A DNA stretch of 64,000 nucleotides from Mesorhizobium sp. 1M-11 (GTDB taxonomy: Bacteria > Pseudomonadota > Alphaproteobacteria > Rhizobiales > Rhizobiaceae): NCBI RefSeq assembly GCF_001303895.1, contig NZ_LJSD01000038.1:55594-119593 (forward strand), read 5' to 3'. The notes beneath the pieces are model-generated. The model made no database searches and had not been told where the DNA came from. It saw nothing but the letters and a program-made list of their open reading frames with translations. Both the position numbers and the translations under genes were made by a program. Position 1 is the stretch's first letter; every line of letters begins with the position of its first letter. This document shows, in pieces, positions 1-7,981 of this stretch.

Positions 1-600
1 CCCGACCGCGGCGGCGGCAATGCCGGCGTCCAGCGCGCGCTCGGTCATGTTGGCGACATGCTTGAGAAGCGTGTGTTCCATCGGCAGCTTCTCCGCCCTG
101 AGATCGAGCATCCACTGTCCCGCATCCTCGACGCCTGCGGACCAGGCCTCGACGACGGCTCTGGCCTTGTCGGATATGGCATGCCAATCGACCAGCGCCC
201 TCGCGCCACGCAACCGGCCGAGTGCGTCCTTCAAAGCCGCGTCGAAGCCGGCATGGGCGACATCGAGGGTCGACGAGCGCGTTTGGCCGCTGAAGAAGAA
301 GCGGCCGAAAGGAACCACATCGTCGGGCGACAATCCACTGTCGATGGCAGGCGCGAAATCGGCTGACGGCGCCACCAGCATCAGACGGTCGGCTGTCAGG
401 ATGACGGCAAACGGATGCGACCTGTTCAGCATTGCCGGCATGCTCTCATAGCCGCTGACGTAGAGGACGTTTTCCGGCGAGCTGACGATCAGCACATCGG
501 CGTTGGAGCGCGCGAGCCATTCGCGCGTGCGCTTCAGGCGCTGCGCGGCCAGTTCGGAAAGGGACACGGGTACCGGAATGAAGGTCATTGCATTGCTCAT
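1..600 (-). CDS. M24/creatinase-type peptidase, N-terminal part (3' end outside window)
   Basis: The minus strand is open from ATG at 600 to the window edge, giving 200 residues with no stop. The visible part matches the creatinase N-terminal domain that precedes the pita-bread metallopeptidase domain in Xaa-Pro dipeptidases, creatinases and ectoine hydrolases; the stretch SPENVLYVSGYES near residues 40-52 is typical. The metal-binding catalytic domain would lie outside the window, so enzyme versus non-catalytic member cannot be decided. A second ATG at 588 is possible. It is the last visible gene of the SBP-permease-ATPase operon, 78 bp after the ATPase, which suggests it cleaves the imported compound, for example a proline-containing dipeptide or a guanidino/amide compound. 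The substrate is inferred. Confidence 0.8.
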   Translation of the reverse strand, partial: MSNAMTFIPVPVSLSELAAQRLKRTREWLARSNADVLIVSSPENVLYVSGYESMPAMLNRSHPFAVILTADRLMLVAPSADFAPAIDSGLSPDDVVPFGRFFFSGQTRSSTLDVAHAGFDAALKDALGRLRGARALVDWHAISDKARAVVEAWSAGVEDAGQWMLDLRAEKLPMEHTLLKHVANMTERALDAGIAAAAVG

Positions 601-601
601 T

Positions 602-654
602 GCTTTGGACGGCATGCGCCGTTTCTGGGCTTTGGACGGCATGTGCCGTTCTGG
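602..654. repeat. Tandem 26-27 bp repeat, each copy a small hairpin
   Basis: Two adjacent copies (602-628 and 629-654) begin GCTTTGGACGGCATG. Each contains ACGGC-N4-GCCGT (609-622 and 636-649), so the transcript of the minus-strand operon would form two consecutive five-base-pair stems between the ATPase and the M24 gene. A role in mRNA processing or translation tuning is inferred. Confidence 0.6.
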
Positions 655-678
655 GTTGGGGCGGGATGGGAAACGGAG

Positions 679-1401
679 CTAGAGAACCTTCGACAGGAAT
701 TCCCTGGCTCGCGGCGAGCGCGGATTGGCGAAGAAGTCCGCGGGTGCGCTTTCCTCGGCGATCACCCCGCCGTCCATGAAAGCGATGCGGTCGCCGACTT
801 CGCGGGCGAAACTCATTTCGTGGGTGACGATCGCCATCGTCATGCCTTCCCTGACCAGGGATCGGATGACTTCGAGCACCTCCTTGACCATTTCCGGGTC
901 GAGCGCCGAGGTCGGCTCGTCGAAAAGCATCGCCTCCGGTTCCATGGCCAGTGCCCGCGCGATGGCAACGCGCTGCTTCTGGCCGCCGGAAAGACGATCC
1001 GGCCGGACATGGGACTTGTCGGCAAGTCCGACCTTTGCCAGCAGTCCGTGCGCAAGCTCCTCGGCCGCGGCCCTGCTCATTTTTCTGAGCCGCACCGGCC
1101 CGAGCGTGATGTTGTCCAGCACGCTCATATGCGGGAACAGGTTGAAGTGCTGGAACACCATGCCCATCCGTTGCCTGAGCCGGTCGACGGGATACTTGCT
1201 GTCGAGGATATCGACGCCGTCGAACAGCACTTCCCCGCCCGTCGGCTCCTCCAGCCGGTTGAGGCAGCGCAGGAACGTCGATTTGCCGGAACCGGAAGGG
1301 CCGATGATGCAGACAACATCCTTCTTGTCGACCTTCAGGTTCACCCCTTTGAGCACGCTGAGCGCCCCGAATTCCTTCGTCACCGCCTTGGCTTCGATCA
1401 T
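679..1401 (-). CDS. Polar amino-acid ABC transporter ATP-binding protein
   Basis: 240 residues, the usual size for GlnQ/HisP-type ATPases. Walker [10 protein letters not shown] is at residues 34-42, the Q-loop glutamine at 84, signature LSGGQKQR at 137-144, Walker B MLFDEPT at 158-164 and the switch histidine at 194, so the enzyme looks fully active. It would drive uptake with the permease just upstream. The start at 1401 overlaps the permease stop (1398-1400) as ATGA, indicating translational coupling. The open frame continues far upstream, but the conserved N-terminus [12 protein letters not shown] fixes the start here. The substrate is unknown; family and operon suggest a polar amino acid or small peptide-like compound. 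Confidence 0.93.
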   Translation of the reverse strand: MIEAKAVTKEFGALSVLKGVNLKVDKKDVVCIIGPSGSGKSTFLRCLNRLEEPTGGEVLFDGVDILDSKYPVDRLRQRMGMVFQHFNLFPHMSVLDNITLGPVRLRKMSRAAAEELAHGLLAKVGLADKSHVRPDRLSGGQKQRVAIARALAMEPEAMLFDEPTSALDPEMVKEVLEVIRSLVREGMTMAIVTHEMSFAREVGDRIAFMDGGVIAEESAPADFFANPRSPRAREFLSKVL

Positions 1402-2045
1402 CGTGAAATCCTCCGCTCGAGCGCGAACGACAGGCGTTCGACGATGAGGAAGATGAGGAAGTAGATGATGCCCACCATCGTCAGCACCCGGACCGTGTCG
1501 AAGTTCATCGAGTAGATCGTCTGGCCGGACATCGTCAGCTCGGCGACGCCGATGACCGAAAGCAGGGACGTGTCCTTGAGCGTTATGCTGAACTGGTTCG
1601 CCAGCGCGGGGATCATCCGCCACACGGCCTGCGGGAACACGATGAGACGCATCGTGCTCCAGTAGGTGAAGCCGATCGACCTGCCGGCCTCGGTCTGCCC
1701 CCGGTCGACCGACTCTATTCCGGCACGGAAAATCTCCGACAGCATGGCGCCGGTGAACAGGGTCATAGCGATGGTCCCCGCGACGATCGCGGGGATCCTG
1801 ACGCCGAGCAGAAGCGGCAGGCCGAAGTAGATGTAGAGGATCTGGATGAGCAGCGGCAGGCCGCGGATCAGGCTGGTGTAGCTTCTCGCGATGGCTTTCG
1901 CGACACGGCTGTTCGATATCTGCATGAGAGCCAGAACCGCTCCCAGGACAGAGCCGAGCACCATGGCCAGGAACGTGACGAAGATGGTGAACCACGCTCC
2001 GTGCAACAGGGCCGGCAGATAATTGAGGATCGGTTCCATGGTCAT
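1398..2045 (-). CDS. Polar amino-acid ABC transporter permease
   Basis: About 215 residues with the HisM/GlnP permease pattern: an N-terminal membrane segment after [16 protein letters not shown], three or more further hydrophobic helices, and the EAA-type cytoplasmic loop around [21 protein letters not shown], which docks onto the ATPase. Only one permease is present, so the transporter is probably a homodimer. Start candidates are ATGs at 2063, 2045 and 2039; 2045 and 2039 lie just after the intercistronic stem-loop, and 2063 would place the start inside that hairpin. The stop overlaps the start of the ATPase gene. Confidence 0.9.
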   Translation of the reverse strand: MTMEPILNYLPALLHGAWFTIFVTFLAMVLGSVLGAVLALMQISNSRVAKAIARSYTSLIRGLPLLIQILYIYFGLPLLLGVRIPAIVAGTIAMTLFTGAMLSEIFRAGIESVDRGQTEAGRSIGFTYWSTMRLIVFPQAVWRMIPALANQFSITLKDTSLLSVIGVAELTMSGQTIYSMNFDTVRVLTMVGIIYFLIFLIVERLSFALERRISR

Positions 2046-2055
2046 GCCCGAAAAG

Positions 2056-2081
2056 GCACGCACCTGTCGCCAGATGCGTGC
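2056..2081 (-). other. Intercistronic stem-loop after the SBP gene
   Basis: On the minus strand GCACGCATCTG pairs with CAGGTGCGTGC around a GCGA tetraloop (11 bp with one G-U pair), ten bases after the SBP stop. CTTTT follows. It may be an mRNA 3'-end protector or weak attenuator lowering permease/ATPase levels relative to the binding protein. Similar structures follow the other three SBP genes here. Confidence 0.65.
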
Positions 2082-2090
2082 GAAGGAAAG

Positions 2091-2858
2091 TCATTCGGCA
2101 ACGTAGGTCTTGACGATCTTTTCCAGTTCGCCGGACTTTCTCAGCTTTTCGATCCCGGCATTCAGGATCGGCGTCCACTTGCTGTCCTTCGGCAAGGCGA
2201 AGGCGATGTCCGTGGGGTGCTGCACCTCGCCGACGATGCGCAGGGTGGGCTTGTCCCCCTCCAGCGAGATCCGATAGGCGACGATGGCCGAATCGAAGAA
2301 TATGCCGTCGGCGTTCCCCGATTGGACGGCCATCAAAAGGTTCGCCTCATCCGCCATGGCGCGCACGTCGACACCGCGTTCGGGAGCGATGCCCTGCAGA
2401 ACGGAAAGCGCCGCCGACCCCTGCTGTGACACGATCGTCTTGCCCTTGAGGTCGTCATAGCTTTTGATCGGGCTGTCGATCGGCACGGCCAGCGCGCTCC
2501 CTTCGGTAAAGAAGGGCTCCGAGAAATCGATGATCTTCTTGCGCACGTCCGTCACGAAGAAACCCGCCACCGCGACATCGATCTGATGGGCCTGCATGGC
2601 CGGGATCATGGCGTCGAAACCCATGGGGTTCAGGTGGATCTTGAAACCCTGATCCTTGGCGATGGCGTTGAGAAGATCGTAGGTGATGCCCTTCTGCTGG
2701 CCGTTGTTCACGTAGGAGAACGGCGGCGCCGTCATCAGGATGCCCGCTTCGATTGTGTCCGACGGTTTCTCGTCGGCCTGGGCCGGCGCCTGCTGCGCCA
2801 TGAAAAAAGCAAGTCCCGCCGTCAGCGCAAACCTGCCGATGGATGCAAATACACGCAT
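2091..2858 (-). CDS. Periplasmic solute-binding protein, amino-acid type (SBP_bac_3)
   Basis: 255 residues. A signal peptide covers residues 1-28, with cleavage expected after AQA. The mature part has the family-3 binding protein fold: [24 protein letters not shown] near the N-terminus, the [20 protein letters not shown] motif, and a conserved [11 protein letters not shown] region before the C-terminal lobe. First gene of an SBP-permease-ATPase-peptidase operon read leftward. Its promoter region carries an operator-like element (2896-2914) shared with the divergent IclR gene and the downstream PLP lyase. Ligand unknown. Confidence 0.92.
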   Translation of the reverse strand: MRVFASIGRFALTAGLAFFMAQQAPAQADEKPSDTIEAGILMTAPPFSYVNNGQQKGITYDLLNAIAKDQGFKIHLNPMGFDAMIPAMQAHQIDVAVAGFFVTDVRKKIIDFSEPFFTEGSALAVPIDSPIKSYDDLKGKTIVSQQGSAALSVLQGIAPERGVDVRAMADEANLLMAVQSGNADGIFFDSAIVAYRISLEGDKPTLRIVGEVQHPTDIAFALPKDSKWTPILNAGIEKLRKSGELEKIVKTYVAE

Positions 2859-2895
2859 GGATCCTCCTTGTTCCCCGATTGATGCGTTCTTGATG

Positions 2896-2914
2896 TGTAT
2901 CTATAATCGGTTCA
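2896..2914. promoter_or_regulatory. IclR-type operator copy 1 (transporter promoter)
   Basis: TGTATC-TATAATC-GGTTCA, an imperfect version of the 19-bp dyad TGTTTC-N7-GAAACA found perfectly at 3877-3895. It lies 38 bp upstream of the SBP start, downstream of a possible minus-strand -35 (TTGACC), so occupancy would be expected to block transcription. Assignment to the neighbouring IclR protein is inferred from the recurrence at three promoters. Confidence 0.6.
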
Positions 2915-3010
2915 CTGTACCGTTAACTGAATGAGTCGGAGTGGTCAATGCAAATTGTGCGGCCCTGGCCGCCAGCTTGACAGGGGCTCGAAATGAACGG
3001 AATAAATCCG

Positions 3011-3029
3011 CGTTTCTATAATCGGGACA
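3011..3029. promoter_or_regulatory. IclR-type operator copy 2 (autoregulation)
   Basis: CGTTTC-TATAATC-GGGACA, the same 7-bp core TATAATC as copy 1. It ends nine bases before the regulator's likely start codon, so bound protein would cover the ribosome-binding region and probably transcription start. Confidence 0.6.
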
Positions 3030-3037
3030 GCAAATCG

Positions 3038-3799
3038 ATGTCTGGAAGCCAATCTCTCGATCGCGGCCTGGCGGTGCTCGAGCTCCTCGACAATTCGCCC
3101 AGGCCGGTCGGCATTCGTGAGATCGCGCGTCAGGTTTCCCTCAGCCCGACGATCGTCCAGCGCCTCGTCAAGACCCTGGCGGACCACAACTATGTCAAGC
3201 AGGACGAGGAGACCCGGCGCTACAGCATCGGTTACCGCGCGCTGAGCCTTGGCATGTCGCTGGCACGGACGGACAATCTGATCACCTATGCCCATGCCGA
3301 GCTCGAAAAACTTGCCGAAGAGCATCAGCTCAACGGATATCTCGGTACGCTCCATGGAACACGCGCGGTCTACCTGCTCTCCGTGCAGGGGAAGGGACCG
3401 GTGGCGATCCGCAACGAGCCGGGAGAGGTGACCCATCTGCATACCACCGCGATGGGCAAGGTCCTCCTCGCATCGCTCACCGACGAACAGGCGGCGACCC
3501 TCATGGGGCCGGGGCCGATGGCACGGGTCACGGAAGCGACCATCACGGATCCGCGCCAATTGCTGGCCCAACTGGAAAGCATCCGCGCCAATGGCTACGC
3601 CACGGTCGTCGACGAGAATATCGCCGGCGTGACCTCCGTGGGGGCACCCGTACGCGGCGTTTCCGGGCGGATCATCGCCTCGTTGAGCGCAGCCTATGTG
3701 CGGCAATTCTGTCCCGACCTGACGGTCGAGGCTGCGGCGCGCCTGCTGATGGACGCTGCGGGTCGCCTGTCGGCCAAGCTCGGCTACGCCTCGAAGTAA
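3038..3799 (+). CDS. IclR-family transcriptional regulator
   Basis: 253 residues from ATG 3038. Residues ~5-65 form the IclR winged helix (SQSLDRGLAVLELL...GIREIARQVSLSPTIVQRLVKTL) and ~80-250 the GAF-like effector domain, including LHTTAMGKVLLASL and ENIAGVTSVGAPV. An upstream in-frame ATG at 2993 would put the operator inside the coding region, and the family normally begins close to SQSLDRGL, so 3038 is preferred. It is divergent from the ABC operon and co-directional with the PLP lyase. Both have the same operator, so it probably controls both and itself. The effector is unknown. Confidence 0.92.
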   Translation: MSGSQSLDRGLAVLELLDNSPRPVGIREIARQVSLSPTIVQRLVKTLADHNYVKQDEETRRYSIGYRALSLGMSLARTDNLITYAHAELEKLAEEHQLNGYLGTLHGTRAVYLLSVQGKGPVAIRNEPGEVTHLHTTAMGKVLLASLTDEQAATLMGPGPMARVTEATITDPRQLLAQLESIRANGYATVVDENIAGVTSVGAPVRGVSGRIIASLSAAYVRQFCPDLTVEAAARLLMDAAGRLSAKLGYASK

Positions 3800-3830
3800 C
3801 AGGCCGTTCCCTGGAAAGCTGTCGGCGCCC

Positions 3831-3895
3831 TTGACAGGCGCGGGACACGCACGTTAGCTATTCATAATCGTAACAGTGTTTCGATTATAGAAACA
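3831..3895 (+). promoter_or_regulatory. Promoter with tandem IclR-type operators before the PLP lyase
   Basis: TTGACA at 3831-3836 and TAGCTA at 3855-3860 are spaced 18 bp. A perfect dyad TGTTTC-GATTATA-GAAACA lies at 3877-3895, and a degenerate copy (core CATAATC, right arm GTAACA) at 3857-3875. Their centres are 20 bp apart, two helical turns, allowing side-by-side binding across the start site. This is the strongest of the operator sites. Confidence 0.6.
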
Positions 3896-3921
3896 TATTC
3901 TCGCGACCAGAGACCACCTCC

Positions 3922-5085
3922 ATGCATGATCATACGATTTGCGTTCAGCATCCCGAAGCTCCGATGGCAGGTTACGCCAGCCTGACGACGCCGACGCATC
4001 GCGCCTCGACGATCGTATTCGACAGCGCCGCCGCCTATGCGGCGCGGAAGGACCGGGGTCCCGACGGCTACACCTACGGCCTTTCCGGAACGCCCACGAC
4101 CAAGGTTCTGGAACGCCAGATCAGCGACCTTCATCGGGGCAGCCATACCGTGATCGTGCCATCCGGGCAGGCAGCCATCGCGATGATCATGCTGGCTGTG
4201 CTGAAGCCCGGCGATCGCGTGCTCATTCCCGATACCGTCTACCCTCCGACCCGCGCGCTGTGCCGCAACTATCTGGCCGCCCGCGGGATCGACCATGTCA
4301 TCTACGATCCGGTCGGCCCGATCGACGACCTGCTCGATTCACGGACCAGGTTGGTCTGGATCGAATCGCCGGGTTCCACCACGATGGAGGTCCAGGACGT
4401 GGCGGCGATCGTCCAGGCCTGCCACGCCCGGAATATCCTTGTCGGCTGCGACAACACCTGGGCGACGCCGCTCCTGTTCAAGCCTCTGCTGCACGGCGTC
4501 GACTTCGCGGTCGAGGCGCTGACCAAATATATCGGCGGGCATTCCGATCTGCTGCTGGGTTCCATAACCGTCCGCGACAAGGATCATTTCGCCTTGCTCA
4601 GGGAGACGATGTCGACGCTGGGCATCGGCGTTTCGCCGGATGAATGTTCGCTGGCGCTGCGTGGCATCGAAACGATGGCCGTAAGGCTCCGGCATGTCGG
4701 CGCGGTCGCCCAGGGGTTTGCGGAGCGCCTGTCCGATCCGCAGGCCGGCTACACGGTGCTGCATCCCGCTCTTCCAGGCGCCGCGGGCCATGAAATCTGG
4801 AAACGGGATTTCGAAGGAGCCAGCGGGGTGTTCAGCGTGGCGTTTCCCGCACAGGCCGCAACCCGTCTCGACGAATCGCTTCAGGGCCTCGCGCTGTTTG
4901 CCATCGGGGCATCCTGGGGGGGCACGCATAGCCTTCTCGCACCGATGTCGGTGGAGAACGACCGTCATTTCGGCCCGTATGGAAAGAGCCTTCTGCTGCG
5001 CGTCAGCATCGGTCTCGAGGACGAAGCGGAGCTGTGGCAGGAGCTTCAGCGCGTCGTATCTTTGCTGGACAGCCCGGCGGAATAG
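3922..5085 (+). CDS. PLP-dependent Cys/Met metabolism enzyme, cystathionine beta-lyase-like
   Basis: 387 residues, the family length. PLP-binding lysine is K202 in EALTKYIGGHSD, the pyridine-ring aspartate D177 in CDNTW, and the phosphate-binding region is PSGQAAIAM (80-88). The YGLSGTPTT segment at 52-60 is characteristic of MetC-type lyases. Family chemistry is C-S cleavage of cystathionine or related thioethers to a thiol, pyruvate and ammonia. Shared regulation with an amino-acid-type transporter and an M24 peptidase suggests catabolism of an imported sulfur-containing amino acid or peptide rather than methionine biosynthesis; this is inference. It is 122 bp downstream of the IclR gene with its own promoter. 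Confidence 0.88.
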   Translation: MHDHTICVQHPEAPMAGYASLTTPTHRASTIVFDSAAAYAARKDRGPDGYTYGLSGTPTTKVLERQISDLHRGSHTVIVPSGQAAIAMIMLAVLKPGDRVLIPDTVYPPTRALCRNYLAARGIDHVIYDPVGPIDDLLDSRTRLVWIESPGSTTMEVQDVAAIVQACHARNILVGCDNTWATPLLFKPLLHGVDFAVEALTKYIGGHSDLLLGSITVRDKDHFALLRETMSTLGIGVSPDECSLALRGIETMAVRLRHVGAVAQGFAERLSDPQAGYTVLHPALPGAAGHEIWKRDFEGASGVFSVAFPAQAATRLDESLQGLALFAIGASWGGTHSLLAPMSVENDRHFGPYGKSLLLRVSIGLEDEAELWQELQRVVSLLDSPAE

Positions 5086-5166
5086 ACCGAGATGCGGAGC
5101 TGACCGCGGGGCGGCCGGATTCTGCAAAAATGACCGGAATGCCGCTAAGGAAGCAGGTCGGACCGG

Positions 5167-5556
5167 TCACGGGTAGAGGTAGTACTTGGACCATTCCTCT
5201 TTGAGGATCTTGTCTCCGATCCGGTAGCCGAAGTTCAGCACCTCCATATGATCGGGCGCTGTTTCGCATTTGAATTTCAGCCGGTACCACTCGCCCCGGC
5301 TGCGGAAGGCAGCAACCTTGCTCTTGATGGAATCTTCCGTCATTTCCGGCTGGCCGAACGCATAGGCCACGACCCGGTCGGCCTTGTAGTGCGGGTCGTC
5401 ATGCGTGATCCGGTCGAGCACCTCCGCGTCACAGCGTTGTTCCAACCGCGTCTGCGGATCGAGCTTCAGCAATCCGGCTTTCAGGCGACTGTCGAGGGCA
5501 TGGGCTGTTGAACTGGCCGCCAGGATGGCGAGCGCGGTGAGCAAGGCTGTTCTCAT
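5167..5556 (-). CDS. DUF930 secreted protein
   Basis: 129 residues from the ATG at 5556 (an in-frame ATG at 5574 is also possible). It starts with a signal peptide (MRTALLTALAILAASSTAHA), followed by LDSRLKAGLLKLDPQTRLEQRCD and a C-terminal half with GEWYRLKFKCETAPDHMEVLNFGYRIG, the pattern of DUF930, a family common in Rhizobiales. Two cysteines in the mature protein could form a disulfide. No function is known for the family. It is convergent with the PLP lyase, 81 bp apart. Confidence 0.8.
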   Translation of the reverse strand: MRTALLTALAILAASSTAHALDSRLKAGLLKLDPQTRLEQRCDAEVLDRITHDDPHYKADRVVAYAFGQPEMTEDSIKSKVAAFRSRGEWYRLKFKCETAPDHMEVLNFGYRIGDKILKEEWSKYYLYP

Positions 5557-5898
5557 GGCCCGGGAAGCCACCATATTTTGTCCGACTAATCAACCCGTCA
5601 CGAAGCCTCACGCGGGGACAGAAGGGCAAACCGCGCGACCGGTAACCGGCAACGCACCGCGAGACCCGCCGAGTTTGGCCGAAATGCCAAATAATTTGTC
5701 CTGATCGCCAATTTCGGACAGAGACGGCCTCGCCTACGCTGTCTGGAGGGTGGATTTCTCGTTGATGTTTCTGTTGCGCGCAGCCGTGGGAGCGGCCGGC
5801 GGAGGGGCGGCTTGCGCTTCGCATGGCGCAATCAACGGGGTCGCATCGCAAGACTTGAAGCCGCGCCGGCTTCGAGTAGGGGAACCTTGGAGGAGAAG
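5557..5898. other. Intergenic region upstream of the monooxygenase
   Basis: 342 bp between divergent genes without convincing coding potential; the open frames through it are arginine-rich and lack ribosome sites. A dyad and direct repeat at 5674-5711 are described separately. Confidence 0.5.
5674..5711. promoter_or_regulatory. Possible regulator site upstream of hpaB-like gene
   Basis: TTTGGC-N6-GCCAAA (5674-5691) is a perfect dyad, and GCCAA repeats directly at 5686 and 5707, 21 bp apart. Direct repeats two turns apart suit AraC-family binding, and an AraC gene lies downstream of the monooxygenase pair. Only about 190 bp upstream of the start; weak evidence. Confidence 0.3.
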
Positions 5899-7422
5899 AT
5901 GAAAGAAAAACCCTTTACCGGAGCCGAATATCTCGAAAGTCTCCGGGATGGCCGTGAGATCTATATCTACGGCGAACGGGTCAAGGATGTTACGACCCAT
6001 CCCGCGTTCAGGAACAGCGCGCGCTCGATCGCACGCCTTTACGATGCGCTTCACGACGATACCGGCGGCGTGTTGACGACCCCCGTCGACAACGACCGGG
6101 GCACGTTCACCCACAAGTTCTTCAAGACGCCGCGCACGGCCCAGGATCTGCGCGAAAGCCGGGACGCCATCGCCGCCTGGCAGCGCATGGTCTATGGCTG
6201 GCTCGGCCGCACGCCCGACTACAAGGCGTCGCTGCTAGCGACGATGGATGCCAACAGTGCGTTCTATGCGCCTTACCAGCAGAATGCGCGCGACTGGTAC
6301 AGGAAGGCGCAGAACCGCGTTCTTTATCTCAACCACGCCATTGCCCATCCGCCGATAGACCGGCACCTGTCGACAGACGCCACCGGCGACGTCTGCGTGC
6401 ATGTCGAGAAGGAAACCGACGCGGGCATCGTCGTTTCGGGCGCGAAGGTCGTGGCAACGGGCTCGGCGTTGACGCACTACAATTTCGTCGCCCATTACGG
6501 CATGGTCATCAACAAGAAGGAATATGGCGCGGTCTTCATCTCCTCGATGGACACGCCCGGCGTCAAACTGATCTCGCGCGCCTCTTATGAATTCCAGGCG
6601 GCGGCGGTCGGCAGTCCTTTCGACTATCCGCTGTCCAGCCGGCTGGACGAGAACGATTCCATCCTCGTCTTCGACAAGGCGCTGGTGCCGTGGGAAAACG
6701 TCCTCGCTTACGGTGATATCGAACGCAGCAGTTCCTTCCTGGTTCGCTCCGGCTTCATTCCGCGCTTCACGCTGCATGGGATGACCCGCCTGGCCGTCAA
6801 GCTGGATTTCATTGCCGGCATGGTGCTGAAGGCGGTGGAAGCCACCGGGGTCAAGGATTTCCGTGGCGTGCAGGCCCAGATCGGCGAAATCATCGCCTGG
6901 CGCCATCTGTTCTGGTCGCTCACCGAGGCCATGATCGCCAATCCGACCGTATGGGAAGGCGATACCATGCAGCCCAACACCGAGGCGGGCCTGGCCTATC
7001 GCGTTCTGGCGCCCATTGCCTACCAGCGCATCAAGGAGATCATCGAGAACAATGTCGCCAGCGGCCTGATCTATGTGAACTCCAGCGCCGCCGACTGGAA
7101 GAGCAGCGAGATCCGGCCTTATCTCGATCGCTATCTGCGCGGCTCGCACGGCATCGAGGCGGTCGATCGCATCAAGCTGATGAAGCTGCTGTGGGATGCG
7201 ATCGGAAGCGAGTTTGGCGGTCGCCACGAACTCTATGAGCGCAACTATGCCGGCAACCACGAGGATACGCGCATCCAGACACTCATGCACGCGCAGGCCA
7301 CGGGTCTTGCCGCCGACTGGCGCGGCTTTGTCGAGAAGTGCATGGGCGAATATGACCTGGACGGGTGGACGACGCCCGACTTCGTCAACCCGGATGACAT
7401 CAGCCTGATTGGCCGTCGGTGA
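5899..7422 (+). CDS. HpaB-type FADH2-dependent aromatic monooxygenase
   Basis: 507 residues from ATG 5899, preceded by GGAGGAG six to nine bases upstream, which decides against the longer open frame from 5812. The sequence follows the 4-hydroxyphenylacetate 3-hydroxylase family: [24 protein letters not shown] at the N-terminus, [16 protein letters not shown] in the beta-barrel domain and the acyl-CoA-dehydrogenase-like helical C-terminal half. Such enzymes use reduced flavin from a separate reductase to hydroxylate phenols or related aromatics. The flavin reductase follows 52 bp downstream. No ring-cleavage genes are nearby, so the substrate may not be 4-hydroxyphenylacetate. Confidence 0.9.
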   Translation: MKEKPFTGAEYLESLRDGREIYIYGERVKDVTTHPAFRNSARSIARLYDALHDDTGGVLTTPVDNDRGTFTHKFFKTPRTAQDLRESRDAIAAWQRMVYGWLGRTPDYKASLLATMDANSAFYAPYQQNARDWYRKAQNRVLYLNHAIAHPPIDRHLSTDATGDVCVHVEKETDAGIVVSGAKVVATGSALTHYNFVAHYGMVINKKEYGAVFISSMDTPGVKLISRASYEFQAAAVGSPFDYPLSSRLDENDSILVFDKALVPWENVLAYGDIERSSSFLVRSGFIPRFTLHGMTRLAVKLDFIAGMVLKAVEATGVKDFRGVQAQIGEIIAWRHLFWSLTEAMIANPTVWEGDTMQPNTEAGLAYRVLAPIAYQRIKEIIENNVASGLIYVNSSAADWKSSEIRPYLDRYLRGSHGIEAVDRIKLMKLLWDAIGSEFGGRHELYERNYAGNHEDTRIQTLMHAQATGLAADWRGFVEKCMGEYDLDGWTTPDFVNPDDISLIGRR

Positions 7423-7474
7423 AATCCTTCACGTGGCGCAGGAGATGCCTGCGCCACCATCCTGGGTGGTGATC

Positions 7475-7975
7475 ATGACTGATGTTTCGCCTGCTGCGAT
7501 GCGCAAGACGCTCGGCCGTTTCTGCACCGGCGTCACGGTGATCGCGATCCAGCACGAAAATGGCGTTCACGCCATGACTGCCAACGCGTTCATGTCCGTG
7601 TCGCTGGAGCCGCCGCTGATCCTGGTGTCGATCGACAAGCGCGCCAGGATGCGGAACTATCTCGACCGGCCCGGCTGCGCCTTCGGCGTTTCGGTGCTGC
7701 ATTCCACGCAGGAAGCCGTCGCCTGGCATTTTGCCGGCCGCTCCGTCGCCGATGGCGAGACGGCGATCGACGTCGACGAAAACGGCTTTCCGTTCGTCAT
7801 CGGCGCGATCGCCCACGTCGCCTGCAGCCTCGAGCAGGCCCACGACGCCGGCGACCACACGCTCTATATCGGGCGCGTCTCGCGCCTGTGGAGTGGAACA
7901 GGCGAGCCGCTGCTGTTCCACAGCGGCAAGTTCGAACAGATCGAAAAAAGGGTGCTGGACGAACGCTGGGCCTGA
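7475..7975 (+). CDS. Flavin reductase, HpaC-type partner of the monooxygenase
   Basis: 166 residues from ATG 7475 behind GGTGGTGA. Typical flavin reductase-like domain: MRKTLGRFCTGVTVIAIQ, HAMTANAFMSVSLEPPLILVSIDKRA (flavin-binding loop) and the C-terminal LLFHSGKFEQIE. It would reduce FMN or FAD with NAD(P)H and hand it to the HpaB-like oxygenase. The longer frame from 7409 lacks a ribosome site and adds no conserved sequence. It ends six bases before the convergent AraC gene. Confidence 0.9.
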   Translation: MTDVSPAAMRKTLGRFCTGVTVIAIQHENGVHAMTANAFMSVSLEPPLILVSIDKRARMRNYLDRPGCAFGVSVLHSTQEAVAWHFAGRSVADGETAIDVDENGFPFVIGAIAHVACSLEQAHDAGDHTLYIGRVSRLWSGTGEPLLFHSGKFEQIEKRVLDERWA

Positions 7976-7981
7976 CGGAGT

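Noticed and set aside
679..2178. 499-residue protein fusing the ATPase with an upstream extension
   Set aside because: The extension is an out-of-frame translation of the permease gene; the ATPase proper starts at 1401 with conserved N-terminus and ATGA overlap.
3800..3921. SAM riboswitch before the MetC-like gene
   Set aside because: Only 122 bp, filled by promoter and operator repeats; no SAM-II-like conserved core or stems seen.
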